Assembly: GCF_016127015.1 (NCBI RefSeq)
Contig: NZ_CP065972.1
Location: forward strand, 1,240,001 to 1,304,000
Reading direction: 5' to 3'
DNA from: Corynebacterium tuberculostearicum
GTDB lineage: Bacteria > Actinomycetota > Actinomycetes > Mycobacteriales > Mycobacteriaceae
Length of the DNA: 64,000 bases
Shown: positions 27,989 through 36,585 of the stretch, piece after piece
Layout: each line of letters starts with the position of its first letter
How positions within the stretch are numbered: the first letter of the stretch is position 1
Notes under the pieces: generated by a model
What the model was told of the DNA's origin: nothing
Database searches by the model: none
Seen by the model: only the letters and a program-made list of their open reading frames with translations
Program-made: the position numbers and the translations under genes

Positions 27989-28305
27989 TAATTCGAACTT
28001 TTCTGCTCGCGTTGCCTTAAAGCGAAGAAGGCTGTCGCTTTTGACAAAAACTCATTATCCATCTTGGCCTCAGCCAGCTCACGGCGCAGACGAGCATTCT
28101 CAGCACGAAGATCAGACTCACTCATCCCATCTGATGCTCCTCGGCGTTCACGCTCGAGTTTGACCCACCGGCCTAAAAGCCCGGCGGAAACACCGATCTC
28201 CTTAGCCACATGAGCGATCGGGCGCTGCGACTCGATTACCAGGTTCGCGGCCTCACGCCGGTACTCCGGCGTGTACTTCTTGCGCTGTTGACTCACAATG
28301 AACAT
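27988..28305 (-). CDS. IS3 orfA protein
   Basis: 105 aa. N-terminal HTH (RKKYTPEYRREAANLVIES, then AHVAKEIGVSAGLLGRWVK) followed by a leucine-rich coiled segment (ENARLRRELAEAKMDNEFL). It binds the terminal repeats and normally fuses to OrfB by -1 frameshifting; an AAAAG run lies near its end. Intact, but its partner OrfB is broken. Confidence 0.88.
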   Translation of the reverse strand: MFIVSQQRKKYTPEYRREAANLVIESQRPIAHVAKEIGVSAGLLGRWVKLERERRGASDGMSESDLRAENARLRRELAEAKMDNEFLSKATAFFALRQREQKSSN

Positions 28306-28365
28306 CCTCTCCTACGGACACAAGATCCGTACAAATAGGGTGTCCACTAAACGAGGGTAACCTCA

Positions 28366-28657
28366 ATGGGACCAAGGCGCAGAAATGGCTGTCACAGCAC
28401 AAGTCCAGATTAAAGACGGCTGCCAGGTGTTTTTCTGTGAACCGCACTCACCGTGGCAGAGACCAACCAACGAGAACACCAACGGCGAGATCAGGCGCAG
28501 GTTCTACAAAAAGGGCACCGACTTTGCCACCGTCACACCCGAACATGTCGCGTGGGTGCAAAATGAGCTCAACGAAACACCCCGACAAATCCTCGGCGGC
28601 GCAACCCCACGTGAAATACTTAACGAACTATTCAAGCGTGGCGCATCCACCGCTTGA
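28366..28657 (+). pseudogene. IS30 transposase, 3' part
   Basis: C-terminal ~90 residues of the second IS30 transposase, from DQGAEMAV (second catalytic Asp) through NENTNGEIRR (catalytic Glu) to ILNELFKRGASTA. Identical to the matching part of the intact copy. No start of its own is likely to be used. Confidence 0.88.
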
Positions 28658-28751
28658 TTCCGCCAGACCTCTTTGCCCTTGTCAGTCCTGAATTTTGGCG
28701 CTTTGGAAAACAAACCCAGAATTTGAGTGTCATTGTCGTTAAAGTGGGTTC

Positions 28752-29156
28752 ATGAGCGATCTACCAACCAACTCCCCGGACACGTTTGGCGCAGCTTCTC
28801 ATTCAGGCGAGGAAGCCGTAATGTCCGCGCTAAACCTGCTGGACATCGCACCTGATACCGATCTGCACCGCCCGCGCCCGGGCGTACAGCGCGTCTTGAG
28901 CGCCGATGGTGCCAACCTCATTCTCTTTAGCTTTGCACCTGGACAGTCCCTGCCCGACCATAAGGCCGCACATCCCATCACCGTGCAGGCGCTGCGCGGT
29001 GAGCTTGACTTCAGCTACGGCAGTGAAACCATCACGCTCACCCCCGGCTCGATCGTGCACCTTCCTGCATATGAGGTACATAAGGTCGAGGCTGCAAGCG
29101 AGAGCGGCGACCCTTCTACCCCCGCAATTTTGCTACTCACCATGCTAACCAAATAA
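28752..29156 (+). CDS. cupin-domain protein
   Basis: 134-aa small beta-barrel. Residues 40-130 hold the cupin motif: HKAAHPITVQALRGELDF gives motif 1 with two His, and LTPGSIVHLPAYEVHKVEA gives motif 2 with a His. This suggests a metal site, but the substrate is unknown; small cupins near TetR genes are often sensors or dioxygenase-like. An internal ATG at 28821 is a possible later start. Lies 30 bases ahead of a TetR gene, probably one operon. Confidence 0.78.
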   Translation: MSDLPTNSPDTFGAASHSGEEAVMSALNLLDIAPDTDLHRPRPGVQRVLSADGANLILFSFAPGQSLPDHKAAHPITVQALRGELDFSYGSETITLTPGSIVHLPAYEVHKVEAASESGDPSTPAILLLTMLTK

Positions 29157-29185
29157 TTTATACACGCATAGGTTTTGGTGATAAT

Positions 29186-29881
29186 ATGAATTTTAAAGAA
29201 ACGCACAATAAGCCCTACCATCATGGAAACCTCCACGATGAGCTGCTCCGTATCGCTGTTCAACTAGGTAAAAGAAGCGGCCCCGACGCAATTACCGTCC
29301 GTGCGGTAACCCGCGAAGCAGGAGTGTCCCCTACCTCCGCATACCGCCACTTCAAGGACCAAGAAGAACTGCACGATAAGGTCGCTGAACTTGCTACCGA
29401 TGAGTTGGTCCGGCGTTTACACGAGACTACCGAGACTGCAGAGGGCCTAGATTTTCCAGAACACCTGATGCAGATTGGTTACGCTTACCTCGAGTTTGCC
29501 TTGGATGAGACCAATTCCTTCCGCTGCATGCTGGAGTGGAAGGCGCTGCGTTTCATGCTTGGCGTAGATCCCAATACGGAAGATGATCCGAAGATGGATC
29601 ACCTACAGCAGATTCGCGATTTCTTCGCCCTATTGTCCCGCCACGCGGAAGCGCTGGACAATACCACTGACTCGACGTATTTCATGCAGAATGCTCTGCT
29701 GGCCTGGTCAACTATTCATGGATTTACTGTACTTGCCATCACCGGCCCTATGTCCCAGCTTCCACGCGAGCAGATCCTCGAGCTTTTCACACCGGTTGTT
29801 GCAGGCGCCCTGCGCGGCATGGACTTTAAGGACCCCTCTAACGTCTACAGCCGCTACTCCAACTACAAGCCACAGAACTAA
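29186..29881 (+). CDS. TetR-family regulator with WHG-type C-terminal domain
   Basis: 231 aa. N-terminal HTH LGKRSGPDAITVRAVTREAGVSPTSAYRHFKDQEEL (landmark, about residues 25-60). The C-terminal part (AYLEFALDETNSFRCMLEWKALRF) resembles the TetR_C_33/WHG domain group. ATG at 29186 follows GGTGATAATATG. Shares a transcript with the cupin gene; a strong hairpin follows the stop. Ligand unknown. Confidence 0.82.
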   Translation: MNFKETHNKPYHHGNLHDELLRIAVQLGKRSGPDAITVRAVTREAGVSPTSAYRHFKDQEELHDKVAELATDELVRRLHETTETAEGLDFPEHLMQIGYAYLEFALDETNSFRCMLEWKALRFMLGVDPNTEDDPKMDHLQQIRDFFALLSRHAEALDNTTDSTYFMQNALLAWSTIHGFTVLAITGPMSQLPREQILELFTPVVAGALRGMDFKDPSNVYSRYSNYKPQN

Positions 29882-29940
29882 AGGCGAACTGGTATATCCC
29901 CGACATGGATGCCGCAAGTTTCCTAGCGCGTCACTGCCAC

Positions 29941-29989
29941 TAGCGACCGCGCACGCGGCCCCGCCAAGGATTAGCGTGCGCGGTCGCTA
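29941..29989 (+). terminator. hairpin after the cupin-tetR pair
   Basis: Perfect 16-bp arms (TAGCGACCGCGCACGC at 29941-29956 and its complement at 29974-29989) with a 17-base loop. No U-tract follows. Likely terminator of the cupin-tetR transcript. Confidence 0.55.
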
Positions 29990-30037
29990 TCCTGTGCCGG
30001 CGTCGGCGGATTCTAGGGGTCGTTGCAACGATGATGG

Positions 30038-31117
30038 TTAGTTTGGTTTGATGCTACCGGTTTGTGTGAGGGCGTTGGTCATGACTTCGGCTGGGGTGCG
30101 CCAGTTGAGTGCTTTGCGTGGTTTGTGGTTGTGAATGTTGGCGATCATTTCTAGGTCCTCGGCGCTGTAGATGGACAGGTCGCTGTTTTTAGGAAGGTTT
30201 CTTCTGAGCCTGCCGTTGGTGTTTTCGTTGCTGCCGCGTTCCCATGGTGATCCTGGATGGCAGAAGTAGATGGGAATGTCAGTGGCCATAGTAAAGGCTT
30301 TATGGCCAGCCATTTCGCTTCCTTGGTCCCAGGTAATTGATGACCAGATAGCTTTATCGATTCCTGCAACTGCCTTGTGCAGGGCTGTGAATACTTCTTT
30401 GCTGGTATGCCTTCCCGGTAGGTGGCCAAGGACAACAAATCGGCTAACGCGTTCTACTAGCGTGATTACCGCTGATTGGTTGTTTTTACCGAGGATGAGG
30501 TCGCCTTCCCAGTGGCCTGGCAAAATACGTTCACTTACCTCATCTGGCCGGTCGTCTATGAGGATCATGTCGTCGACGAAGCGTTGCTGGGCAGGTGTGC
30601 TGGAGCGGGTTTGACGTTTCTTGCGTTTCTTTCTACCTGTCGGCAAGTCCAAGCCAAGGTCTTTGAGTCTTCCTTTGGCCTGCAGGTAAAAGGCGTCATA
30701 AATCGTTTCGTGACTAATGCGCATGTCCTTATCAGTGGGGTAGTCGATGGGCAGGCGATTAGAAATCTCCTCAGGTGACCATTGTGCCCGCAATTGTGCG
30801 CATACATAGTCCCATAGTCTTTTGTTGGCTAGTAGTTTCGGTATTTTCGGCCGCAATCTCCGCGCACAGGCCTTTAACTGGGCTGTTTCCGCACGATACG
30901 GGCCTTCAGCACTGTGGTTTCTGCGTACTTCACGCTGAATTGACGATGCGCTACGCCCTAAACGGCGCCCAATCTCACGCAGTGGCACATCTTCGCGGAG
31001 AAGATCGGCGATAATGACGCGTTCTTCGAAGCAAATGTAGCGATTGCTGATGCGTTTATACGGATCTACCCCGCTAGGTAAGGCGGGAGGGGCAAGCCTT
31101 CGGTTGCGTCCCCTAAC
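30038..31117 (-). pseudogene. IS30-type transposase, 3' part
   Basis: C-terminal part of the third IS30 transposase. It reads through from the IS256 edge: GRNRRLAPPALPSGVDPYKR, then the IS30 HTH (RYICFEERVIIADLL...RRLGRSASSIQREV), then D1 (PGHWEGDLILG), D2 (TWDQGSEM) and E (NENTNGRLRRN), ending at a normal stop. Only about 55-60% similar by eye to the other IS30 type. An internal start at 30988 could give a 316-aa protein without the full N-terminus. Confidence 0.8.
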
Positions 31118-32553
31118 GTGGTGTATCTGTAGCCCGCGGTAAGTCTTGTGCCGGTGTGCATGAAGGCGACCATCGCGGGTACCTTTCGAATCAACTCTTA
31201 CCTATCCTCGAAAGGAAGTACCCTGCGATGGCCGCTGACCCTCATCATATCGATCCGACCGCGTATCTCGAAGAGCTGCTGACTCAAGCGTCCCCAGATT
31301 TGATGCGCCAAATGCTCACTGACTTCATCAACCAGATTCTTTCCGCCCAAGCAGACACCGTCTGCGGGGCTGATTACGCCACCGTGTCAGCCGAGCGCAC
31401 CAACACACGTAATGGCTACCGTCATCGCCAACTTGATACCCGAGTCGGCAGCATTGATGTGGCAATCCCGAAGCTACGCACCGGCGCATTTTTCCCTGAC
31501 TGGCTGCTAGAGCGCCGCAGCCGCACCGAGCGTGCCTTGACCACAGTCATCGCCACCTGTTACCTGAAAGGAGTCTCCACTCGCAGGATGAACGACCTGG
31601 TGGCCACCCTTGGGATCAACAACTTGTCGAAGTCTCAGGTCAGCCAGATGGCCAAAGAACTCGATGACATGGTCGATGACTTCCGCACCCGCCGGCTTGA
31701 CCAAGGCCCCTACCACTTTGTCTCCTGCGACGCGCTGACAATGAAGGTGCGGGAAGGAGGACGTGTCGTAAAGACCAGCGTGTTGCTGGCCACAGGTGTC
31801 AACGCTGACGGCTACCGAGAGCTTTTGGGCATGCAGGTTGCCACCGCGGAATCTACCGCGTCGTGGACCGGGTTCTTTCGGGACCTCATCGCCCGTGGCC
31901 TGACCGGGGTATTCCTCGTTACTAGTGATGCCCATCTTGGTATTCAAGCAGCCGTGGGTGACTGCCTGCCGCAGGCTAGTTGGCAGCGGTGTCGAACGCA
32001 CTTCGCGAAGAACCTCTCGGCCCAGGTTCCCAAAACCCAATGGCCGACTCTGTCAGCGATGTTTCACACAATCTTTCAGCAACCCGATGCCGCTAGTGTG
32101 TGGGCCCAAGCTCGTGAGGTTATTGAATTCTGCCAGCAGAAATTCCCTCACGTTGCCACCTACCTCGAGGAGTGTCTCGACGAGCTGTTGGCGTTTACCG
32201 CTGCGCCGAGAGCGGTGTGGACCAAAATCTGGTCGAATAACCCCACTGAACGGCTCAATAGGGAGATCCGCCGGCGTACCGATGTCGTAGGAATCTTCCC
32301 AAACCGAGACGCTGTTGTGCGCCTTGTTGGGGCGGTGTTGGCCGAACAGCACGATGACTGGATCCAACAGAAGCGTTATATGTCACTGACCAGCCTGGCA
32401 CAGACCAAAGAGATCATCGCCGCTGGGGTCATCGACGAGGACCGCGACAACAACCAGGAGATCGCCGCGTGAATACCCTCACCCCTTATCCCCGAGATGG
32501 CCCCTAAACCACCGCCATGAAACTAACCCCAGATTCGAAAACAGATACACCAC
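31118..32553 (+). mobile_element. IS256-family insertion sequence
   Basis: Terminal repeats GTGGTGTATCTGT (31118-31130) and its complement (32541-32553), 1,436 bp. The 8-9 bp target repeat usual for the family was not found, so the flanks may have rearranged. Confidence 0.75.
31228..32472 (+). CDS. IS256-family (mutator-type) transposase
   Basis: 415-aa DDE transposase, ATG at 31228 with AAAGGAAG nine bases upstream. The frame is open from 31156, but this start matches the family (MAADPHHIDPTAYLEELL). Core motifs: SCDALTMKVREGG (D1), VTSDAHLGIQAA (D2), WQRCRTHFAKNL, and NPTERLNREIRRRTDVVGIFPN with the catalytic Glu. Complete, so probably functional. Confidence 0.92.
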   Translation: MAADPHHIDPTAYLEELLTQASPDLMRQMLTDFINQILSAQADTVCGADYATVSAERTNTRNGYRHRQLDTRVGSIDVAIPKLRTGAFFPDWLLERRSRTERALTTVIATCYLKGVSTRRMNDLVATLGINNLSKSQVSQMAKELDDMVDDFRTRRLDQGPYHFVSCDALTMKVREGGRVVKTSVLLATGVNADGYRELLGMQVATAESTASWTGFFRDLIARGLTGVFLVTSDAHLGIQAAVGDCLPQASWQRCRTHFAKNLSAQVPKTQWPTLSAMFHTIFQQPDAASVWAQAREVIEFCQQKFPHVATYLEECLDELLAFTAAPRAVWTKIWSNNPTERLNREIRRRTDVVGIFPNRDAVVRLVGAVLAEQHDDWIQQKRYMSLTSLAQTKEIIAAGVIDEDRDNNQEIAA

Positions 32554-33151
32554 TACCCAGGACTTGACCAAGCCTTCCGGATTCGATGACATCATGGCGT
32601 TGGCGCAGCGCTTTCATAAGTCTGTTATACGTGCTGGCGTCTTCGCCGACGGGTATGAACTCTTCTCGTCGACCCTGGGATTTGGTGAGTCCTTTTTCGA
32701 AATCTAAACGCAGTCGACGATCAATTCCTACTGCCGCGCCAGCATCACCACCAGGCAGGCTCGCCAGCCGAAGGCGCAGATATTCCACTCTTAACTGCGT
32801 CTGGCGGACTTTCCGAGCATACTGACTCAACCGGATATGGCACCCAGCTTCCGTAGCTACGGCATAAGCCGCAGAAAGATGCATCCCACATCTTTTAGCA
32901 GCTTGGCGTACCGACAGTCCGCTTCGGACTAGCTCTACAAGCTGGAAAGCCTGGCTACCGCGGCGATCAACTCGTTTGGCTTTAAACACGACTGGCAATC
33001 CAAAGGCATGACAAAAATTCAAAGCATGCCCGTAATGACAACCAAGCTCACCAGCCGCCGAACGGACACTACGCCCACTGCCAACCAAGGCAACTAAGCC
33101 ACGACGATCCGATTCAGACAACGAATGAAACGGGCCAATAATCTCAGACAC
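32554..33151 (-). pseudogene. IS30-type transposase, 5' part
   Basis: GTG at 33151 with AGGAGG eight bases upstream. It encodes an N-terminal region with two HTH-like repeats (LVALVGSGRSVRSAAGELG, LVELVRSGLSVRQAAKRCG), then a linker reaching RQRHDVIESGRLGQVLG at the IS256 edge. The frame continues into IS256 and stops at 32504. The architecture parallels the N-terminus of the 20839 transposase, so this and 30038-31117 are halves of one gene. The join is not perfectly clean. Confidence 0.72.
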
Positions 33152-33214
33152 AACAACACCCTCCTAAGGGAAAGTGTTGCAACGACCCTCTGAACTCAAG
33201 GTCCTTTCGCGAAC

Positions 33215-33258
33215 TATAAAAGCCCCGCTACTACGACCAGTGATCGTAGCGGCGGGGC
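33215..33258 (-). terminator. rpsP terminator
   Basis: GCCCCGC (33222-33228) pairs with GCGGGGC (33252-33258), with CTACGA/TCGTAG inside. The minus strand continues with TTTTATAG. It ends rpsP transcription before the mobile elements. Confidence 0.78.
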
Positions 33259-33297
33259 CCGAAGCTAAAGCGCTATGCGCTTAATAAGGAAGGCAGA

Positions 33298-33813
33298 TTA
33301 CTCTGCGGACTCCTCGGAAGCTTCCTCAGCCTTCTCCTCGGCCTCAGCGTCAGCTTCACCGGCGGCAGCAGCGGCAGCCTCTGCAGCAGCAGCTTCCTCA
33401 GCAGCCTTCTTCTCAGCCTCTTCCTTGGCCTTCTTCTTCTTTTCAGTGATGGCCTCGATGGTCGGGCCATTGTTAGCCTCAGCCAGTGCCTCGTTGAAGA
33501 TCTCCAACTTGGACTTCTTCTCCTCAGCAACCTTCAGGGTGCCCTCTGCGCCCGGCAGGCCCTTGTGCTTCTGCCAGTCACCGGTTACCTTCAGCAGAGC
33601 GAGAACCGGCTCGGTTGGCTGTGCGCCAACGGACAGCCAGTGCTGTGCACGCTCGGAATCGATCTGGATGAGGGAGGGCTCTTCCTTCGGGTGGTAGATA
33701 CCGATGTTCTCGATGACCTTGCCGTTACGACGGGTGCGGGCATCAGCAATAACAACGCGGTACTCAGCAGCACGGATCTTGCCCACGCGCTGCAGCTTAA
33801 TCTTGACAGCCAT
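33298..33813 (-). CDS. rpsP: 30S ribosomal protein S16
   Basis: Assembly protein of the small subunit. ATG at 33813 gives [19 protein letters not shown], the usual start (171 aa); the longer reading to 33834 is not needed. Core S16 residues 1-85 include [24 protein letters not shown] long Ala/Glu/Lys-rich tail of about 65 residues follows ([20 protein letters not shown]). In this group the next genes are normally rimM and trmD; here mobile DNA intervenes. Confidence 0.96.
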   Translation of the reverse strand: MAVKIKLQRVGKIRAAEYRVVIADARTRRNGKVIENIGIYHPKEEPSLIQIDSERAQHWLSVGAQPTEPVLALLKVTGDWQKHKGLPGAEGTLKVAEEKKSKLEIFNEALAEANNGPTIEAITEKKKKAKEEAEKKAAEEAAAAEAAAAAAGEADAEAEEKAEEASEESAE

Positions 33814-34166
33814 GATGGCTCCTTTTCTAGTCACTGGGCAGTTCGGACGCGCACTACATAGTGCGCCGGTTCAACCCTTGGATTTTATCTGCGCGTGACA
33901 TACCGGCCGACCGTAGACGGGAACGGTGCTACGCAGAATATTACGTTATGTAGTTCATCTAGCTCAGTACAACCGAGAAGATAACTTGAAGTATTTTAGC
34001 GCGAGTAGCTGCATTTTCAAAAATTACTACGCCACGCACGCAGGTTCGTTATGCCTGCGATACTGAAGCAGAGTACCCTTAAGGGCCGAATATAGACATT
34101 TCGTTTCATATGTATGGCGCGCCTTCCGCCCCACCATCCAGGCAAAGGCGCACGAAAAGACAGTTT
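33814..34166. other. rpsP / acyltransferase divergent intergenic region
   Basis: 353 bases without a supported gene. Holds an 8-bp-arm palindrome GCGCACTA-CA-TAGTGCGC (33849-33866) just upstream of rpsP, a CGCAGG/CCTGCG hairpin (34039-34059), and TATAGA (34091-34096), a possible -10 box for the acyltransferase gene. No convincing -35 was seen. Confidence 0.4.
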
Positions 34167-36434
34167 ATGACTAAAGAATCACCGCGAAATTTCCGGTACC
34201 GCTATGACCTTGATGGTCTGCGCGGTATTGCCATTGGCCTAGTAGTTATCTACCACGTTTTTGTCGGACGCGTTTCCGGCGGCGTCGACGTATTCTTGCT
34301 GCTATCCGGCTACTTTTTCTTGGGCTCCCAACTGCGCTACGCCAGCAAGCCAAACGCCTCACTAAACCCATGGTGGCCCGTCTGGCGCACCTTGCGGCGC
34401 CTGGTACCAAGCTTGGTTTTGGTCATCGGCGTGACCTACATTCTAGTGCGCATTTTCACCCCGCAGCTCATGCGCACCGAGCTCACCCAACAGATCACAG
34501 CCACCATGCTGTACTACCAGAACTGGGAGCTAGCGAAACAAAACGCCGACTACACGGCGGCCGCGGCTGATACCTCACCGCTGCAGCACATGTGGTCCAT
34601 GGCCGTGCAGGGCCAGTTCTACATCATGGGCATTGCCTTCGCGCTCATCTTGGCTGCCATCATGAAGTTCCGGCCGAAGCAGCAGCCTTTGGGCAAGCGC
34701 AGCTTCCCCACGGTCAACCAGATTGCTGGCCCGATCCTCATCGTGGTCACCATCGCCTCCTTCGCCTATGCTTCGCGCCACGGCCTCTACGGAACTCCGG
34801 AGAACTACTATTCCACCTGGTCACGCGCTTGGGAGTTGACCTTGGGCGCGGTCTTGGCCATCTACGGTTCCTCCTGGAAGATTCCAGCCCGCCTCTATGA
34901 CCTCTTTACCGGCCTGGGCCTTCTAATGCTCATCTTTACTGGTGCCATCATCGCGGATACCACTGCGTATCCTGGCCCGCTTTCCCTCTTGCCACTAGGC
35001 GGCGCCGTGCTCATTATCTTGGGCGGCGGTGGCAAGATTTCCAAGGCCATGGCCTCCAAGCAGGCGCGCTGGCTGGGAGATGTAGCCTACCCGCTCTACT
35101 TGTGGCACTGGCCATTGCTCATTTTGTCCACCTCCTACCTGGGTCAAGAGACCCCGTCGTGGTGGTTGGGCGTCATCATTATCGTCATTTCGCTAGTGTT
35201 GGCGGACCTCACGCACCGCTTTTTGGAAAAGCCCCTGCGGCAGCATCGCAAGCGCCCCACGGCCGAGGATTTGCCGGTACGCAAGGGTCTGTCGACCTTG
35301 CAGAAACCAGCCGGTGCCGCCCGCGGTGTGGGCGGCGTTGTAGTCGCCGCGGCCGTTGTCGGTCTCTTGGCTGTCCAGCCACTGTGGATGCGCACCCTTG
35401 ATGATGCTGATGCGGAGCTTTTGGACCCTGCCCTCTACCCCGGCGCAACGACGTTCATCAACGACATCACCCCGCCGGATAACGTGGAGGTCAAGCCTGA
35501 TCCAATTCTGGCCGGCGGAATCCAGCCACCAGTAGCGACAAACTGGTGCTTCGTGCCGGATAGCCAGCCCGCTGACTTCTTCTTCGAAACCCGCAAGGAC
35601 GGAAAGACCCCCTGCATTTTCGGTGATCCCAACGCAGAGAAGGAAGTCTATTTGGTAGGCGGTTCCCACGCGGAGCAGTATTCTGCCCCGCTGGACCGCT
35701 TAGGCAAGGAAATGGGCTTTAAGCTGGTACCGCTGCTGCGCCAGGGCTGCCCGATTGAATTGGGTGACGATGTCACCGTGACCCCAGAGTGTGCCGAGTG
35801 GGGCAAGCTGGTCATGGATCGCATCGAAGAGGCAAACCCGGCCTTGGTCATCTCGAATACCACTCGCCCGCAAAATGAATATGGCACCGGCCCTGATGCC
35901 GTGCCCGCCGGCTACCAGGCGTTCTGGGATGAATTGGCCGACCGCGATATTCCTTTCTTGGGCTTCCGCGATAACCCGTGGGGATTCGATGAAGAAGGCC
36001 GCCCACGCGAGTTTGATGAATGCTACGTCGCTTCCGAAGATGCTTATGGCTGCGGCATGCGCTTTGAGCAGGTCTACCAGCCTTTTGACCCCGGTGCGGT
36101 CGTGCTGTCGAAGTACCAGAATATGCTCTCGATTGATACCGCTCCGTGGTTCTGCGATGCCAATGGTGACTGCCCAGTCATCATCGGCAATACGATGGTC
36201 TACCGCGACATGCACCACATCACGAATGCTTTTGCGGAATCTGCAATGCCAATGATCCGCGAGGCCCTCAAGCCCTTCCTCGACGGGGAAAAAGTCCAGC
36301 AGGAAGCCCCGGACGTCCCACCGGAGCAGGCTGCAGGAGCCGTGGAGCAAGCGCCCGCAGCACCTACCAACGCCAGCAAGCAACATGCCAACCCAGTCCC
36401 CTACCCCAACGCCGCACAAGACGATGCCGTCTAG
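34167..36434 (+). CDS. membrane acyltransferase fused to SGNH domain
   Basis: About 755 aa. Residues 1-410 form a type-3 acyltransferase with around ten membrane helices, starting RYDLDGLRGIAIGLVVIYHVF with its conserved His and DGLRG. Residues 440-720 are an extracytoplasmic SGNH hydrolase-like domain: VGGSHAEQYSA gives the Ser block and MHHITNAF the closing His. Such OafA-like proteins O-acetylate cell-envelope glycans or lipids; the acceptor here is unknown. ATG at 34167 chosen; ATG 34110 would add 19 residues and has an equally weak site. C-terminal ~45 residues are Pro/Gln/Ala-rich. Confidence 0.85.
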   Translation: MTKESPRNFRYRYDLDGLRGIAIGLVVIYHVFVGRVSGGVDVFLLLSGYFFLGSQLRYASKPNASLNPWWPVWRTLRRLVPSLVLVIGVTYILVRIFTPQLMRTELTQQITATMLYYQNWELAKQNADYTAAAADTSPLQHMWSMAVQGQFYIMGIAFALILAAIMKFRPKQQPLGKRSFPTVNQIAGPILIVVTIASFAYASRHGLYGTPENYYSTWSRAWELTLGAVLAIYGSSWKIPARLYDLFTGLGLLMLIFTGAIIADTTAYPGPLSLLPLGGAVLIILGGGGKISKAMASKQARWLGDVAYPLYLWHWPLLILSTSYLGQETPSWWLGVIIIVISLVLADLTHRFLEKPLRQHRKRPTAEDLPVRKGLSTLQKPAGAARGVGGVVVAAAVVGLLAVQPLWMRTLDDADAELLDPALYPGATTFINDITPPDNVEVKPDPILAGGIQPPVATNWCFVPDSQPADFFFETRKDGKTPCIFGDPNAEKEVYLVGGSHAEQYSAPLDRLGKEMGFKLVPLLRQGCPIELGDDVTVTPECAEWGKLVMDRIEEANPALVISNTTRPQNEYGTGPDAVPAGYQAFWDELADRDIPFLGFRDNPWGFDEEGRPREFDECYVASEDAYGCGMRFEQVYQPFDPGAVVLSKYQNMLSIDTAPWFCDANGDCPVIIGNTMVYRDMHHITNAFAESAMPMIREALKPFLDGEKVQQEAPDVPPEQAAGAVEQAPAAPTNASKQHANPVPYPNAAQDDAV

Positions 36435-36523
36435 GCCATAGCTCGGTCGTGCACGAGCCCCGAGAGCGAAGGCGCCTCGTGCAAAGGCGCGCTTGGGCTT
36501 AGGGCGGCGTCGACAAGCCGCAC

Positions 36524-36568
36524 AAAAAGGAGGCTCCCGCAGCAACGCGGAAGCCTCCTTCTTTATGT
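36524..36568. terminator. bidirectional terminator, acyltransferase and ffh
   Basis: AAGGAGGCT (36527-36535) pairs with AGCCTCCTT (36552-36560), with CCGC/GCGG inside. It is followed by TCTTTATG on the plus strand and TTTTTGTG on the minus strand, so it can end both convergent genes. Confidence 0.78.
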
Positions 36569-36585
36569 CTTAAGGCTGGGGAACA

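Larger units (their letters stand above)
27042..28365 (-). mobile_element. IS3-family insertion sequence in IS30
   Basis: 1,324 bp, flanked by a 4-bp ATGG duplication (27038-27041 and 28366-28369). Imperfect terminal repeats begin TGGGGTTGCCC at the left and, complemented, TGAGGTTACCC at the right, and both share GTGGACAC further in. Ends in TG...CA as usual for the family. orfA and orfB are on the minus strand. Confidence 0.9.
20794..28664. mobile_element. putative IS30-bounded composite transposon
   Basis: Two direct copies of one 1,714-bp IS30-family element (20794-22507; 25623-28664 less the IS3 insert and its ATGG duplication) bracket mntH, a Nudix gene, tetR-doxX and vapB-vapC'. AGA precedes the left end (20791-20793) and follows the right end (28665-28667). 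Neither single copy has matching flanks of its own, which supports movement as a unit. The vapC gene is cut at the inner edge of the right IS. Confidence 0.6.
25623..28664 (+). mobile_element. IS30-family insertion sequence, second copy, interrupted
   Basis: Same element as 20794-22507, same orientation. Without the IS3 insert (27042-28365) and the repeated ATGG, its length is also 1,714 bp. Left and right terminal repeats are intact. Confidence 0.85.
30017..33188 (-). mobile_element. second type of IS30-family element, split by IS256
   Basis: Bounded by perfect 13-bp inverted repeats GGGTCGTTGCAAC (30017-30029; complement at 33176-33188). Without the IS256 insert it is about 1,736 bp. The transposase is on the minus strand, 5' part at 33151-32554 and 3' part at 31117-30038. 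No clear target duplication. Confidence 0.75.

Noticed and set aside
31110..32561. 8-9 bp target duplication of the IS256 element
   Set aside because: Flanks CCCCTAAC and TACCCAGG do not match.
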